Shown here: piece after piece, positions 35,553 through 42,765 of the stretch
Position numbering within the stretch: the first letter of the stretch is position 1
Layout: each line of letters opens with the position of its first letter
NCBI GenBank assembly: GCA_937995515.1
Contig: CALKJZ010000011.1
Location: forward strand, 1-64,000
Source: an uncultured Sphingomonadaceae bacterium
GTDB lineage: Bacteria > Pseudomonadota > Alphaproteobacteria > Sphingomonadales > Sphingomonadaceae
Length of the DNA: 64,000 nucleotides
Direction: 5' to 3'
Translations under genes and position numbers: made by a program
Notes under the pieces: model-generated
The model's input: only the letters and a program-made list of their open reading frames with translations
What the model was told of the DNA's origin: nothing
Databases searched by the model: none

Positions 35553-35793
35553 GACACAAGACGACGGGCACGACCGGGATGCGCGGATCGCGCGGATCGC
35601 CATTGCCGCCGTTGCGGCACTGATTCTCCTCGTGGTGGGGCTGGTTGTGCTGTTTGGGCCCAATGCCGCCTATCTTGCGGCTGCGATTGCAACGCCCTTG
35701 TGGATGGTGGGCCTCATCATGCTGGCGCTTGAATCCAGCAACCCGGAGCATGCGCGGGTGATACTGCCCGACGACGAGGGCGAGGCCGCCTGA
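35545..35793 (+). CDS. small membrane protein of unknown function, cco operon tail
   Basis: An 82-residue protein with a charged N-terminus (DDGHDRDARIARIAI), two hydrophobic helices (about 20-40 and 45-62) and an acidic tail. It is not recognised as a known family. It overlaps the end of ccoS by eight bases, so it is translationally coupled. An ATG at 35536 (MTR-) is also in frame. Its position suggests a role with the oxidase, but nothing in the sequence proves it. Confidence 0.65.
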   Translation: MAETQDDGHDRDARIARIAIAAVAALILLVVGLVVLFGPNAAYLAAAIATPLWMVGLIMLALESSNPEHARVILPDDEGEAA

Positions 35794-35834
35794 GCGGGGA
35801 AAGGCAGGCACGGCTGCTGCCGGCCTTTGCCGCC

Positions 35835-36179
35835 TTGGGCGCCATCCTCGCGCTCACCTTCGGCACCTTTGCCGTGCATGGCATTGCCCCGGGGCGGGAG
35901 CGGGACTGGATCCTGATCGGCGTGATGTTCCAGCTGCCGCATGCCGTGGCCGTCTTTGCCCTGCTGGCGTGGCGCGACCGGAGAGCGGTCAGGGCCGGGG
36001 CGTGGATGCTGGCCGGTGGCAGCTTCGTCTTTTCGGGCATCCTCGATGCGCTGGCGCTCGGTGCTCCGCGGGCGCTTGCCGCGCTGGCACCGGCCGGCGG
36101 CACGCTGATGATGCTGGGGTGGGCATGGATCGCCCTTGTGGCGCTTGCCGGCGACAGGCTGGAGCGGCCTTCCCGCTGA
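35835..36179 (+). CDS. DUF423 family membrane protein
   Basis: About 114 residues with three or four membrane helices. The pattern LTFGTFAVHGIAP, FQLPHAVAVFALLAW, GSFVFSGILDALALG and APAGGTLMMLGWAWIALVA fits DUF423, an inner-membrane family of unknown function. The start is uncertain: TTG 35835 is the only conventional start in this frame before the hydrophobic part but has no clear ribosome binding site. The frame is open upstream to the previous stop, and a CTG at 35814 has AGGCAGG upstream. It may be co-transcribed with the cco operon. Confidence 0.65.
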   Translation: MGAILALTFGTFAVHGIAPGRERDWILIGVMFQLPHAVAVFALLAWRDRRAVRAGAWMLAGGSFVFSGILDALALGAPRALAALAPAGGTLMMLGWAWIALVALAGDRLERPSR

Positions 36180-36210
36180 GGGCAGCCGCCGGGGCGGCGC
36201 AGATGTCGCG

Positions 36211-36238
36211 TTGCGCGGCGCACTGCGGCCGCTATAAG
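36211..36238 (+). promoter_or_regulatory. putative promoter of the lipoprotein cytochrome c gene
   Basis: TTGCGC (36211-36216) and TATAAG (36233-36238, five of six matches to TATAAT) are 16 bases apart. GGAGGA follows 5 bases before the ATG at 36290. Confidence 0.45.
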
Positions 36239-36289
36239 CCCGGGGCCGGAAAGGGCGCTGTTGAGCCAAGAGCTCGAAACGGAGGAAGA

Positions 36290-36790
36290 ATGTCGAAGAG
36301 GGTTGAGTTGCTTCGCGCCAGCGCAGGGCTTGCTGCGCTGGCGCTTCTTGCGGCCTGCGGCGGCGGCGAGCAGGCCGGCGCTCCGAAGGCGGAGACACCC
36401 ACCACCGCAGAGGCCCCGGCGCCCGCTCCGGAGGTGCAGAAGGTGGCATCCGAGAACTATGCCGACTACACCGGCGATGCCGAGCGGGGCGCGGCGGTGT
36501 TCCGCACGCACTGCGCCTCGTGCCACGTGCTCGAGGAAGGGGTGAACCGGGTCGGCCCGTCGCTCTACCAGAAGATCGGCGCGACCGCCGGACAGGTGCC
36601 GGGCTTCCGCTACTCGAAGGCGAATGCCGAAAGCGGCATCGTGTGGACCGAGGAACAGATGTTCACCTACCTTGCCAATCCGCAGGCGGTGATCCCGGGC
36701 ACGATCATGGCCTTCGCCGGCCTTCCCGATCCGCAGGAGCGGGCGGACGTGATCGCCTACATCAAGACCACCGGCGTCAAGGGCAGCTGA
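36290..36790 (+). CDS. class I cytochrome c lipoprotein
   Basis: A 166-residue protein. The lipobox LLAACGGG makes the mature N-terminus a lipidated Cys. A Pro/Ala-rich tether of about 35 residues follows, then a class I cytochrome c domain with heme site FRTHCASCHVLEEG, VGPSLYQKIG and the Met-ligand region VIPGTIMAFAGLPDP, as in medium-length c2/c550 types. Lying between the cbb3 operon and the photosynthesis cluster, it could carry electrons to the oxidase, to the photosynthetic reaction centre, or to both (inference). It has its own promoter and a GGAGGA ribosome binding site. Confidence 0.9.
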   Translation: MSKRVELLRASAGLAALALLAACGGGEQAGAPKAETPTTAEAPAPAPEVQKVASENYADYTGDAERGAAVFRTHCASCHVLEEGVNRVGPSLYQKIGATAGQVPGFRYSKANAESGIVWTEEQMFTYLANPQAVIPGTIMAFAGLPDPQERADVIAYIKTTGVKGS

Positions 36791-36794
36791 CGCC

Positions 36795-37076
36795 TCATCG
36801 CTCCGGCGGCGGCCGCCGCCGGAGCCACCCCCTGCCGGCAAGGTCTGCGAGGTGGACCGGGAGGGAGGCGGCCAGCAGCAGCGCAATGGCCCACCATGGC
36901 CCCCCTCCAAGGGCCGCCCGCAGGGCCAGAAGAATGAGGCCGCCGGGAAGCAGCGCCAAGAGCACCTCCCGCGGGCGTCGCCGGAGCGCGAGCCACGCCG
37001 CCTCGGCGAGCAGGACGATGAGCACGAGGTCGACCGCGCGCGCGGAGAGGATGAAACTCTCGATGAAACTCTCCAT
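36795..37076 (-). CDS. hypothetical membrane protein downstream of tspO
   Basis: A 93-residue protein with three hydrophobic helices (VDLVLIVLLAEAAWLAL, VLLALLPGGLILLALRAAL, WWAIALLLAASLPVHLADL). The family is not recognised with certainty. It starts 5 bases after the tspO stop and is the last gene of the bchG-bch2-bchP-tspO unit. Its last codons (RRRPPPER) lie within the 26-base palindrome at 36800-36825. Confidence 0.6.
   Translation of the reverse strand: MESFIESFILSARAVDLVLIVLLAEAAWLALRRRPREVLLALLPGGLILLALRAALGGGPWWAIALLLAASLPVHLADLAGRGWLRRRPPPER
36800..36825. terminator. perfect 26-base palindrome between convergent cytochrome c and photosynthesis units
   Basis: GCTCCGGCGGCGG (36800-36812) is followed at once by its exact reverse complement (36813-36825). 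It begins 9 bases after the cytochrome c stop and also forms the end of the minus-strand orf. A 13-base-pair GC stem without a T-run could stop or pause transcription from both sides. Confidence 0.5.
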
Positions 37077-37081
37077 GCGGG

Positions 37082-37534
37082 TCAGCCGAACGGCGCGTTC
37101 AGGCGCACGACCGCAAGGTTGAGCACGGCGGCGACCGAAACCCAGCCAAGATAGGGAAGCAGGAGCCAGGCCGCCGGCTGCGAGTGGCGCCGCACGAACA
37201 GGATCAAAAGCAGGATCGAGACCCACAGGAGACCGACCTCGGCGAGCGCCCAGTCGGGCCGCCGCGCGCGGAAGAAGAGGAGGCTCCAGAGCAGGTTCAG
37301 AAAGCCGTTGAAGGCAAAGAGCGCGACCAGCCATTCCCGCTGGCGCGGGTCGGCGATGGTGCGCCAGGCCGTGGCGGCGCTGAGCGCTGCAAGCGCGAAG
37401 ATTGTGGTCCATGCGACGGGAAAGAGGAGATCGGGCGGCGCCCAGGCGGGCTGGGCGAGCGACCGGTACCAGGGCCCAAGATCGGTGAGCGTGGCGCCGA
37501 CCGCCGCGACGAGCGAGGCAGCGCCGGCTGCCAC
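37082..37534 (-). CDS. tspO: TspO/MBR family tryptophan-rich sensory protein
   Basis: About 150 residues, five membrane helices, with the TspO pattern WYRSLAQPAWAPPDLLFPVAWTTIF, NLLWSLLFF and LLPYLGWVSVAAVLNL. TspO binds porphyrins and in Rhodobacter modulates pigment-gene expression with oxygen. The start is uncertain: GTG 37534 has no good ribosome binding site, and the frame is open upstream with a plausible extra SGWLPPLL. It lies between bchP and the small membrane orf on the same strand. Confidence 0.88.
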   Translation of the reverse strand: MAAGAASLVAAVGATLTDLGPWYRSLAQPAWAPPDLLFPVAWTTIFALAALSAATAWRTIADPRQREWLVALFAFNGFLNLLWSLLFFRARRPDWALAEVGLLWVSILLLILFVRRHSQPAAWLLLPYLGWVSVAAVLNLAVVRLNAPFG

Positions 37535-37604
37535 GAGCAGCGGGGGAAGCCAGCCGGAGCCCGCGCCGCGGCCCGGGCAGAGGCGCGGATCCGGCGGCGG
37601 CGTG

Positions 37605-38804
37605 TCAGCTGGCGACGCGGCCGATCCCCATGAGGTGCCCCAGATCCTTGAAGAAGATCCGGGCGTGGGCGGCAGGCTTCGCGCGCACCAGCTCCTTGTT
37701 CATGTAGGCATCCCAGGTGAGCTGCTGCACGTCGGGATCCTCGCAGATCTTCACGAAGCGCTCCCGCCGCTTGTCGGATGCGTACCAGAAATACTGCATG
37801 ACGCCGAGGATCCAGAACACGGTTCCGTGCGCCTTCATGAAGCGCCTGCGGGCGCTCGCCAGCTCCCGCGGATTGCCGGTCTCGAGGAAGGAGTCGACGG
37901 ACTGGGCGGCGAAGCGCCCGGCGGTCATGGCATAGTAGATGCCCTCGCCCGAGGCGGGTGCGACGACGCCCGCCGCATCGCCGGCCACGATCACGTCGCG
38001 CCCATTGTCCCACCGCCGCAGCGGCTTGAGCGGGATCGGCGCGCCTTCGCAGCGCACGGTTGCGCACCGGTCGAGCCCTGTGTCGCGCCGCAGTGTCGCG
38101 ACAGCCTCGCGCAGCGCAAACCCCTTCCGGGCGCTTCCCACCCCGACGCTTGTCTGCCCGCCATGGGGGAACACCCAGGCGTAGAAATCCGGGGAGAGCC
38201 GGCCCTGGTACCAGACATCGCAGCGCGCCGGATCGAAGCTGGCGACAGCCGCACCAGGGCTTTCGATCACCTCGTGATAGGCTGCAACAAAGGGCTGGTT
38301 GCCAGCGCCGCGGATCGCCGCGCGCGCCACGCCCGACCGGCCGCCATCGCAGCCGACGACTGCGCGTGCGCGGATCCGCTCGGGCTCCGAGCCGCGCGCG
38401 GCGCCCTTCGGGCGGTAACAGACCACGGCCGTGCCGTCGGCGTCCCGCTCGAGCCGCTCGAATGTCCCGGCGATACGCGTGGCACCGGTTTCGGCGGCGC
38501 GGTTGCGCAGCCATTCGTCGAAGATGTCACGGTCGACCATGCCGACAAAGCCGCCGATCTGCATGTCGACCGCACGCGACGAGGGCGCGATCATGCGCGC
38601 CGAGGTCGCCCGGGCGACGAGCAGGCTCAACGGCACGTCGAAATCGCGCAGCAGCCGAGGGGGCACCGCGCCGCCACACGGCTTGATTCGCCCGGCGCGA
38701 TCGAGAAGCGCAACGCGTCGGCCAACTTTTGCAAGGTCGGTTGCAGCCGTGGCGCCGGAGGGGCCGCCGCCGACGACCACCGCATCGAACGTCTCGCCGC
38801 TCAT
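37605..38804 (-). CDS. bchP: geranylgeranyl reductase BchP
   Basis: A 399-residue FAD-dependent reductase. The dinucleotide-binding VVVGGGPSGATAATDLAK is at the N-terminus, with CGGAVPPRLL and GDAAGVVAPASGEGIYYAM later. It reduces the geranylgeranyl tail to phytyl in bacteriochlorophyll synthesis. The start is the ATG at 38802-38804 (MSGETFDAVVV), overlapping the bch2 stop as ATGA. Position after bchG and bch2 is the standard order and separates it from other FAD reductases. Confidence 0.95.
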   Translation of the reverse strand: MSGETFDAVVVGGGPSGATAATDLAKVGRRVALLDRAGRIKPCGGAVPPRLLRDFDVPLSLLVARATSARMIAPSSRAVDMQIGGFVGMVDRDIFDEWLRNRAAETGATRIAGTFERLERDADGTAVVCYRPKGAARGSEPERIRARAVVGCDGGRSGVARAAIRGAGNQPFVAAYHEVIESPGAAVASFDPARCDVWYQGRLSPDFYAWVFPHGGQTSVGVGSARKGFALREAVATLRRDTGLDRCATVRCEGAPIPLKPLRRWDNGRDVIVAGDAAGVVAPASGEGIYYAMTAGRFAAQSVDSFLETGNPRELASARRRFMKAHGTVFWILGVMQYFWYASDKRRERFVKICEDPDVQQLTWDAYMNKELVRAKPAAHARIFFKDLGHLMGIGRVAS

Positions 38805-40168
38805 GCCGTCATCTCCTGCCCGATGCCCTGGCGCTTGCCGGCTGCCAGTGTCGATCCCATGCGCAGCGCAAGGCCCGCCGCGACGAGAAACAGCAGCGCC
38901 TCGGCAGCGAACACGAGACCGAAGGCATGGCCATCCGATGCCAGCGCCCAACGCCCGAAATCAGCTGCCACCGCACCGAGGAAGCCGCCGACGGCAAAGG
39001 CCAGCGCCTGGGAGGCACCCCAGAGGCCCATCCGGATGCCCTCGCGCCCGCTGTGGCCGGCGCCGGCGAGGCTCATCATCGCGCCAATGGCCGCGACTGC
39101 AAACACGCCATTGGCAAGGCCAAGCGCGAAGACCGTCTGCCGCAGCGGCCAGTCGCCGCCCGAAAGCGCGGCAAGCCCGAGCAGGGCAAGCACGGTTGCC
39201 GAGCCGATGCAGCCGCCTGCCACCCACAGGCGCATGCGCTCCGGCGTGCCGCCGCCAAATGCGCTCGCGCCAAGGCCGACGAGGATCATGCCGGCGAGCA
39301 CGCCCATGTGCTGGACGGAGGCGAGCCTCGTCGACTGGCCGGGCGTGTAGTCGAACACGAGGCCGGCGAAGGGCTCGAGGATCATGTCCTGCATCGAGTA
39401 GGCAACCATCGAGACGAAGACGAACAGGGTGAACAGCGCGGTTGCCGGGTTGGCGAGATTTTCGGCAAGCGCGGCGCGAAACGAGGGGGGCTCGGGTGCA
39501 AGGCCAGGCACCTGCTGGAGCGTTGCGTCATGCGCGTCGGCAACACGCACGGTGCGCGCCTCGATGCCCCGGGTGGCAGCGAGCGTCAGCAGGAAGGCGC
39601 CAAGCACCACCCCGCCGGCCACCAGCGCAAGACGCTGCGGCGAAAAGGGCTCAAGCAGGTGGCCGGCGGTCGCAGCCGCGACGATGATGCCCGCCACCAT
39701 CATGATCCACGTGATGGCAGCGGCAGCGGGGCGGCGGCTGGGCACCACCCCGGACGCAAGAAAGGCCAGCAGCGAGGTGCCCGATGCGCCGACCCCCGCA
39801 CCGATCATCGCATAGGCAATCACCGCCAGCAGCACCGACAGCACCGGCGCGAGCGGCGAGAGGAGAACGGCGTTGGTGGCAAGCAGCGCCCCGAGCGCGA
39901 GGAACCCCATGCCGCCCACGATCCAGGGCGTTCGGCTGCCGCCGCGATCCGAGCCGTGGCCCCAGTAGGGGCGCGAGAGCTGGACGACATAATGGAAGGC
40001 GACAAGACCGGCCGGGATGGCGGCGAGCATCGCATATTCCACCACCATCACCCGGTTGAGCAGCGAGGTGACCAGCATCACGATGGCACCGAGCGAACTC
40101 TGGACGAGACCGAGACGGACGATGTCGATGACGGCGAGCGGCCGACGCCTGGGGGCAGGAACGGGCAT
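38801..40168 (-). CDS. bch2: PucC/LhaA-family (BCD) major facilitator protein, bch2 type
   Basis: A 455-residue, 12-helix MFS protein of the bacteriochlorophyll-delivery family: RLGLVQSSLGAIVMLVTSLLNRVM at the N-terminus (given in part), SRPYWGHGSDRGG, and SMQDMILEPFAGLVF. These proteins help assemble light-harvesting or reaction-centre complexes, perhaps by handling pigment. A second paralogue (lhaA) lies at 52841-54262. It is placed between bchG and bchP, as the bch2/ORF428 gene is in other purple bacteria. Confidence 0.92.
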   Translation of the reverse strand: MPVPAPRRRPLAVIDIVRLGLVQSSLGAIVMLVTSLLNRVMVVEYAMLAAIPAGLVAFHYVVQLSRPYWGHGSDRGGSRTPWIVGGMGFLALGALLATNAVLLSPLAPVLSVLLAVIAYAMIGAGVGASGTSLLAFLASGVVPSRRPAAAAITWIMMVAGIIVAAATAGHLLEPFSPQRLALVAGGVVLGAFLLTLAATRGIEARTVRVADAHDATLQQVPGLAPEPPSFRAALAENLANPATALFTLFVFVSMVAYSMQDMILEPFAGLVFDYTPGQSTRLASVQHMGVLAGMILVGLGASAFGGGTPERMRLWVAGGCIGSATVLALLGLAALSGGDWPLRQTVFALGLANGVFAVAAIGAMMSLAGAGHSGREGIRMGLWGASQALAFAVGGFLGAVAADFGRWALASDGHAFGLVFAAEALLFLVAAGLALRMGSTLAAGKRQGIGQEMTA

Positions 40169-40180
40169 GGCGATCCTTTC

Positions 40181-41083
40181 TCAGCCCAGCCCGCGCACGC
40201 CGATTGCTGCGACCAGCATGCCGAGCACATAGAGGGACACGCCAGCACCGTTGTACCAGGGCGCATACGCAGCCGGGTCGCGCAGCAGCCGGCGCATCGA
40301 GAGGAGCTGGAGGAGAAGCAGCGCCGAAACGATTGCCGCTGTCGCCGCCAGCCCCCAGACCAGGAGCATGGCGACAACGGCGAACTGCGCCGCCACCATC
40401 ACCGCGCAGGCAAGAAGGGCCGCCGCCCGCTCGCCGAGCAGCACCGGCAGCGAGGCGATTCCCATCTGGCGATCGCCGGCCACCGCCTTGAAGTCGTTGA
40501 GGGTCATGATCCCGAAGGCACCGGCGGCATAGAGGCCGGCGAGAATCAGGATCGGCGCGCCGGGCAGCATGGCGAGCATCACGGCGGCACCCGTGAACCA
40601 GGTGAGCCCCTCATAGGCGAAGGCGCATGCGAGCGGGCCCCACCAGCCGCTCTTCTTCAGCCGGAGCGGCGGCGCGGAATAGGCCCAGGCGAGCCCGAGG
40701 CCGAAGATGGTGGCAAGCAGCACCCACGGGCCGAGGAGCGCGGCCACGAGGAGCGAGAGCAAGGTGCCGGCCATTGCGATCCACAGGCCCCAGCGCCCGG
40801 GGATCCGCCCCGAGGGAATCGGGCGGCCCGGCTCGTTGATCGCATCCACCTCGCGATCGAACCAGTCGTTGACCGCCTGGCTGGTGCCGCAGACCAGCGG
40901 ACCGGCAAGGAGCACGCCGCCGACGAGGAATGGCCAGCGGTCGCCGAGCGGGACTCCGGAGGACACGACACCGCAGAAGAAGGCCCACATGGGCGGGAAC
41001 CAGGTGACGGGCTTGAGCAGCTCGAGCACATCGGCCGGAGCTGGCGTGCGGACCAGCGTGGCAGATGCCGTCTCCCTTCCCAT
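40181..41083 (-). CDS. bchG: bacteriochlorophyll synthase BchG
   Basis: A 300-residue UbiA-family prenyltransferase with nine hydrophobic segments and two Asp-rich motifs (NDWFDREVDAINEPGRPIP and NDFKAVAGDRQMGI). KPVTWFPPMWAFFCGVVSSG is characteristic of BchG/ChlG. It esterifies bacteriochlorophyllide a with geranylgeranyl diphosphate in the membrane. The ATG at 41081-41083 has no Shine-Dalgarno sequence; the predicted transcription start falls on this ATG. First gene of the bchG-bch2-bchP-tspO-orf unit. Confidence 0.96.
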   Translation of the reverse strand: MGRETASATLVRTPAPADVLELLKPVTWFPPMWAFFCGVVSSGVPLGDRWPFLVGGVLLAGPLVCGTSQAVNDWFDREVDAINEPGRPIPSGRIPGRWGLWIAMAGTLLSLLVAALLGPWVLLATIFGLGLAWAYSAPPLRLKKSGWWGPLACAFAYEGLTWFTGAAVMLAMLPGAPILILAGLYAAGAFGIMTLNDFKAVAGDRQMGIASLPVLLGERAAALLACAVMVAAQFAVVAMLLVWGLAATAAIVSALLLLQLLSMRRLLRDPAAYAPWYNGAGVSLYVLGMLVAAIGVRGLG

Positions 41084-41086
41084 GGG

Positions 41087-41129
41087 TGTAAGCTAGATTG
41101 GACACCGGGGAGGGTCAACCGGAGTTGAC
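41087..41129 (-). promoter_or_regulatory. bchG promoter with PpsR/CrtJ site and palindrome
   Basis: On the minus strand TTGACC (41113-41118), a 17-base spacer and TAGCTT (41090-41095) form the promoter. TGT-N12-ACA (41087-41104), the PpsR/CrtJ consensus, covers the -10. A second perfect inverted repeat, GTCAAC-CGGA-GTTGAC (41114-41129), covers the -35. The -10 ends 6 bases before the start codon, predicting a leaderless message. Confidence 0.7.
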
Positions 41130-41274
41130 GCCTCGACGCTCGGTCTGGACGGCGGACGCTGTGCGGCATGCCGCCGCAGCGCGAGGCGAGGTCGCAGGCG
41201 GGGATCGCGGGGTGCCAGGGGGCAGCCGGCCCGGCCGCGCCTGCCGGTGCCAGCCACGGCCGGGGCACGAGGGG

Positions 41275-42726
41275 CTAGTCGAAATCGACTGCGAGATTGC
41301 CGAGCCCGTGCCGGCGCAGCTTGGAATAGAGGCTCTGGCGCGACAGGCCAAGCATTTCGGCAGCCGAGGCGCGGTTGTTGGAGGTGAAGTTGAGCGCGGC
41401 CTCGATACACAGCCGCTCGATGAGATCGGTCGATTCGCGCACGATCTCCTTCAGGCTCACGCGGCCGACGAGTTCGGTCAGCTGTTCCACCGAGCGCGGC
41501 ATGGCGGCATCCTCTGCCGGGGCTTCGAGCAGCGACCGCGCCCGGCGGCGGATGGTGAAGCCGTGGTAGCTCTGCCCCCCGCTTTCCACCGCGACCGCGG
41601 AGACCTCCACATCCTCCTCCGCGCCGAGCCGGCCGCGCAGAAGCGTTGCAAAGTTGCGCACGCTTCCATGTTCGCGCAGCTGGGTGAGGAGGAGGTTGAG
41701 ATCGATGCCCGGCCGGCCGAGCCAGGAATCGAGCGGCTGGCCGATCACCTGTTCGGCGGCGGCGGCCTCGGCAAGGTCGAGGAACGCACCGTTCACCGAG
41801 AGGATGCGCAGCGACGCGTCGGTGAGCACGAAGGCATCGGGGATCCGCTCGACTACGGCGAGGAGGGCCGTCTGGTCGCCGCACGGCTCCGGCGCAGCCG
41901 CCTGCGGCGAAAGGCAGACAAGGCCGTGCATGGCGCCATCGTGGCGGAACAGCGACACGGCGACCCGCACCGGCCGGCCTTCCGGCCCGACCCGGAGCTC
42001 CGCCTCCGGCGCCTCGGCCGCCTGGCCGGCGGCTCCCATGAGCGCAAGCGCGGCCGGCCTGTCGTCGGGCACGAAGACGGCCGCAAGCGGCTGCCCGACG
42101 ATCGTGGCCTCGCGTCCGCCGACGAGCGCAAGTGCGGACGGGTTGGCATCGGTGATTCGGCGCGAGACCATGTCGACAATCAGCACCGCCTCGCGCGAGA
42201 CATCGAACAGCAGGCGATAGCGGGCCTCTGCCTGCCGCAGGCGCATATAGTCGCGCTCCATCGACTGCTGCGCCGCCAGCAGCCGCTGCTGCAGGCGCGC
42301 CTCCGCGCGCATGTCGCGGCCAATGGCCACCATCTCCCCGCCGGCGCCGGCAGATATGGCGAAATAGCGCACCGGCACCTGCCGCCGCGCCGGGTCGGCG
42401 CTGGCGGCGTCCGGCTGCAGCATGTGGTTCACCTGTCGCCACCGCGGCGCGCCGGACCCTGCCTCGGCGAGCATCTCGGCGATCTTGCCGCGGCTGTCGG
42501 TGGTGACGGTGTCAGCGAGCGGCCGGTCGAGCCAGCTGTCGACCCGTGCGCTTTCGGCCAGATCCTCGGCGCCGACCGCGATGTCGCGGATCACGCCCTC
42601 GCAGTCCAGCAGGAGGGTGATGTCACCGGCCGCCGCGAGCAGCCGGGAGGCCGCCCCCGCCTCGAGCGAATCGACGAGCGCGCCGCCGCGCCGGAAGCCT
42701 CGCAGGTCTGCTTGCGGCGTGCGCAT
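41275..42726 (-). CDS. ppsR: photosynthesis repressor PpsR (CrtJ)
   Basis: A 483-residue regulator with PAS-like domains (about 25-140, 165-265 and 285-385; for example YRLLFDVSREAVLIVDM and VERIPDAFVLTDASLRIL). A C-terminal Fis-type helix-turn-helix reads NNRASAAEMLGLSRQSLYSKLRRHG. A Cys just before the HTH (ERLCIEAAL) sits where the redox-active Cys of PpsR/CrtJ is found. It represses bch, crt and puc genes under oxygen by binding TGT-N12-ACA. The ATG at 42724-42726 is preferred over TTG 42732. It lies between bchG and ppaA/aerR. Confidence 0.95.
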   Translation of the reverse strand: MRTPQADLRGFRRGGALVDSLEAGAASRLLAAAGDITLLLDCEGVIRDIAVGAEDLAESARVDSWLDRPLADTVTTDSRGKIAEMLAEAGSGAPRWRQVNHMLQPDAASADPARRQVPVRYFAISAGAGGEMVAIGRDMRAEARLQQRLLAAQQSMERDYMRLRQAEARYRLLFDVSREAVLIVDMVSRRITDANPSALALVGGREATIVGQPLAAVFVPDDRPAALALMGAAGQAAEAPEAELRVGPEGRPVRVAVSLFRHDGAMHGLVCLSPQAAAPEPCGDQTALLAVVERIPDAFVLTDASLRILSVNGAFLDLAEAAAAEQVIGQPLDSWLGRPGIDLNLLLTQLREHGSVRNFATLLRGRLGAEEDVEVSAVAVESGGQSYHGFTIRRRARSLLEAPAEDAAMPRSVEQLTELVGRVSLKEIVRESTDLIERLCIEAALNFTSNNRASAAEMLGLSRQSLYSKLRRHGLGNLAVDFD

Positions 42727-42765
42727 CTCCAAGGGGCGCGCCCCGGGCCGCCTGTTGCGCCGCAG

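Noticed and set aside
41114-41129. FNR/FixK box in the bchG promoter
   Set aside because: GTCAAC-CGGA-GTTGAC has the half-sites in the opposite order to TTGAT-N4-ATCAA, so it is a palindrome of a different kind.
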